A DNA stretch of 5,527 nt from Gemmobacter sp. (GTDB lineage Bacteria; Pseudomonadota; Alphaproteobacteria; Rhodobacterales; Rhodobacteraceae): NCBI GenBank assembly GCA_030656535.1, contig JAUSPL010000498.1:1-5527 (forward strand), written 5' to 3'. Within the stretch, counting starts at the first letter, position 1. Each line of letters opens with the position of its first letter. The position numbers were made by a program, and so were the translations under genes. The notes under the pieces were generated by a model that made no database searches, was not told the origin of the DNA, and was given only the letters and a program-made list of their open reading frames with translations. Of the stretch, positions 4,296 to 5,527 are shown piece after piece.

Positions 4296-5527
4296 CTAAA
4301 GACCCAGCTTGGCCGCGACCAGGTCGTTGACCGCAGCAGGGTTGGCCTTGCCGCCTGTCGCCTTCATCACCTGACCCACGAACCAGCCCGCCAGTTTCGG
4401 GTTGGCCTTGGCCTTTTCGACCTGCGCCGGGTTCTCGGCGATGATCGCATCCACCGCCGCCTCGATGGCGCCCGTATCGGTGACTTGCTTCATGCCGCGC
4501 GATTCAACAATTGTCGCCGGATCGCCGCCTTCGGTCCACAGGATTTCAAACAAATCCTTGGCGATCTTGCCGGAAATCACCTGCTGTGCCAGCAAATCCA
4601 GCAACCCGCCCAGTTGACCTTCGGAAACCGGACTGTCCGCGATGGTCAGCCCTTCCTTGTTCAGTCGCCCGAACAATTCGTTGATGACCCAGTTCGCGGC
4701 TTGTTTGCCGTCGCGCCCCTGCGCGACCGCATCGAAATACCGCGCCGAATCCAGATCCGCCGTCAGCACATTGGCGTCGTAATCGGTCAGCCCGAAATCC
4801 GCCATGAACCGCGCCTTTTTTGCGTCCGGCAGCTCGGGCATCGACGCCGCGATGCTGTCCACCCACGCCTGCTCGATCTCCAGCGGCAAAAGGTCGGGGC
4901 AGGGGAAGTAGCGGTAATCATGCGCCTCTTCCTTGGACCGCATCGACCGGGTTTCGCCTTTGTCCGGGTCATAGAGCCGGGTTTCCTGATCGACCTTGCC
5001 GCCATCTTCCAGAATGGCGATCTGGCGTCGGGCCTCGTAATCAATGGCAAGTTGGATAAACCGCATCGAGTTCATATTCTTGATCTCGCAGCGGGTGCCG
5101 AGGTGGCTAAAGTCTTGCGTGGCCTGATATTTCTCATACTGGCCGGGGCGGCACACCGAGACGTTCACATCGGCCCGCAGGTTGCCGTTTTGCATGTTGC
5201 CGTCGCAGGTGCCCAGATAGCGCAGGATCTGGCGCAGCTTGCCGACATAGGCCGCCGCTTCCTCGGGGCCGCGAATATCGGGGCGGCTGACGATTTCCAT
5301 CAGCGCCACGCCGGTGCGGTTGAGGTCAACGAACGACATCGCCGGGTCCATGTCGTGAATGGATTTTCCAGCGTCCTGTTCAAGGTGAATCCGCTCGATC
5401 CGCACCAGACGCGCGACGCCGGGGGACAGTTCGACCAGCACCTCGCCCTCACCCACGATGGGGTGGTAGAGCTGGCTGATCTGATAGCCCTGTGGCAGGT
5501 CGGGATAGAAGTAATTCTTGCGGTCAA
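4296..5527 (-). CDS. gatB: Aspartyl/glutamyl-tRNA amidotransferase subunit B (C-terminal 409 residues)
   Basis: GatB is the tRNA-binding and kinase subunit of the cytoplasmic GatCAB complex. The complex converts misacylated Glu-tRNA(Gln), and in some species Asp-tRNA(Asn), to Gln-tRNA(Gln) or Asn-tRNA(Asn) using ATP and ammonia from GatA. The visible part begins DRKNYFYPDLPQGYQISQLY, the diagnostic GatB segment. It continues with IHLEQDAGKSIHD (46-58), DLNRTGVALMEIVSRPD (67-83), GNMQNGNLRADVNVSVCRPG (109-128) and LGTRCEIKNMNS (142-153). DYRYFPCPDLLPLEI follows, and then the helical YqeY/GatB tail through PKLAGWFVGQVMKATGGKAN near the C-terminus. Roughly 90 N-terminal residues are beyond the right edge, judged against a usual length near 500. 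The frame is uninterrupted and ends at TAG (4298-4296). A short insertion (EKYQATQDFSH) before LGTRCEIK is, as I recall, typical of Rhodobacterales. Confidence 0.98.
   Translation of the reverse strand, partial: DRKNYFYPDLPQGYQISQLYHPIVGEGEVLVELSPGVARLVRIERIHLEQDAGKSIHDMDPAMSFVDLNRTGVALMEIVSRPDIRGPEEAAAYVGKLRQILRYLGTCDGNMQNGNLRADVNVSVCRPGQYEKYQATQDFSHLGTRCEIKNMNSMRFIQLAIDYEARRQIAILEDGGKVDQETRLYDPDKGETRSMRSKEEAHDYRYFPCPDLLPLEIEQAWVDSIAASMPELPDAKKARFMADFGLTDYDANVLTADLDSARYFDAVAQGRDGKQAANWVINELFGRLNKEGLTIADSPVSEGQLGGLLDLLAQQVISGKIAKDLFEILWTEGGDPATIVESRGMKQVTDTGAIEAAVDAIIAENPAQVEKAKANPKLAGWFVGQVMKATGGKANPAAVNDLVAAKLGL

Noticed and set aside
3833..4330. Alternative plus-frame open frame of 165 codons overlapping the RAYT, considered as the frameshifted RAYT C-terminus
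   Set aside because: It lacks the NPVKHG and SSxHRD motifs, which stay in the original frame, so a simple frameshift does not explain the RAYT degeneration.

Overview
The window looks like chromosomal DNA of a GC-rich alphaproteobacterium, most likely a Rhodobacterales (Roseobacter/Rhodobacter-type) species. This rests on recalled family resemblance: the tRNA-Gly, the GatB variant with a short insertion before its LGTRCEIKNMNS motif, the DUF2478 protein and the TTC38-like protein all have the form common in that order. No database search was possible.

Layout. At the left edge is the N-terminal part of an amidohydrolase (minus strand), probably 8-oxoguanine deaminase, preceded by a leader rich in inverted repeats. 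Upstream of it on the same strand is a complete tRNA-Gly(TCC) gene with a good sigma-70-type promoter. A DUF2478 gene (plus strand) diverges from the tRNA and meets, tail to tail, a minus-strand gene for a 252-residue protein I do not recognise; their stop codons share one CTAG. A 201-bp divergent intergenic region with a perfect 16-bp palindrome separates that gene from a plus-strand TTC38-like repeat protein. Next is a plus-strand REP-associated tyrosine transposase (RAYT) of YafM type that keeps its HUH motif but appears to lack the catalytic tyrosine. The window closes with gatB on the minus strand, whose N-terminus lies beyond the right edge.

How the genes relate. Most are single-gene units facing different ways, so the window shows no obvious multi-gene pathway. 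gatB and tRNA-Gly serve translation, the amidohydrolase serves purine or oxidised-purine catabolism, and the RAYT is a solitary mobile-element-derived gene between convergent neighbours. I found no convincing new multi-gene system. The best leads are the apparently inactivated RAYT and the interleaved inverted repeats that could hide the ribosome binding site of the amidohydrolase gene.
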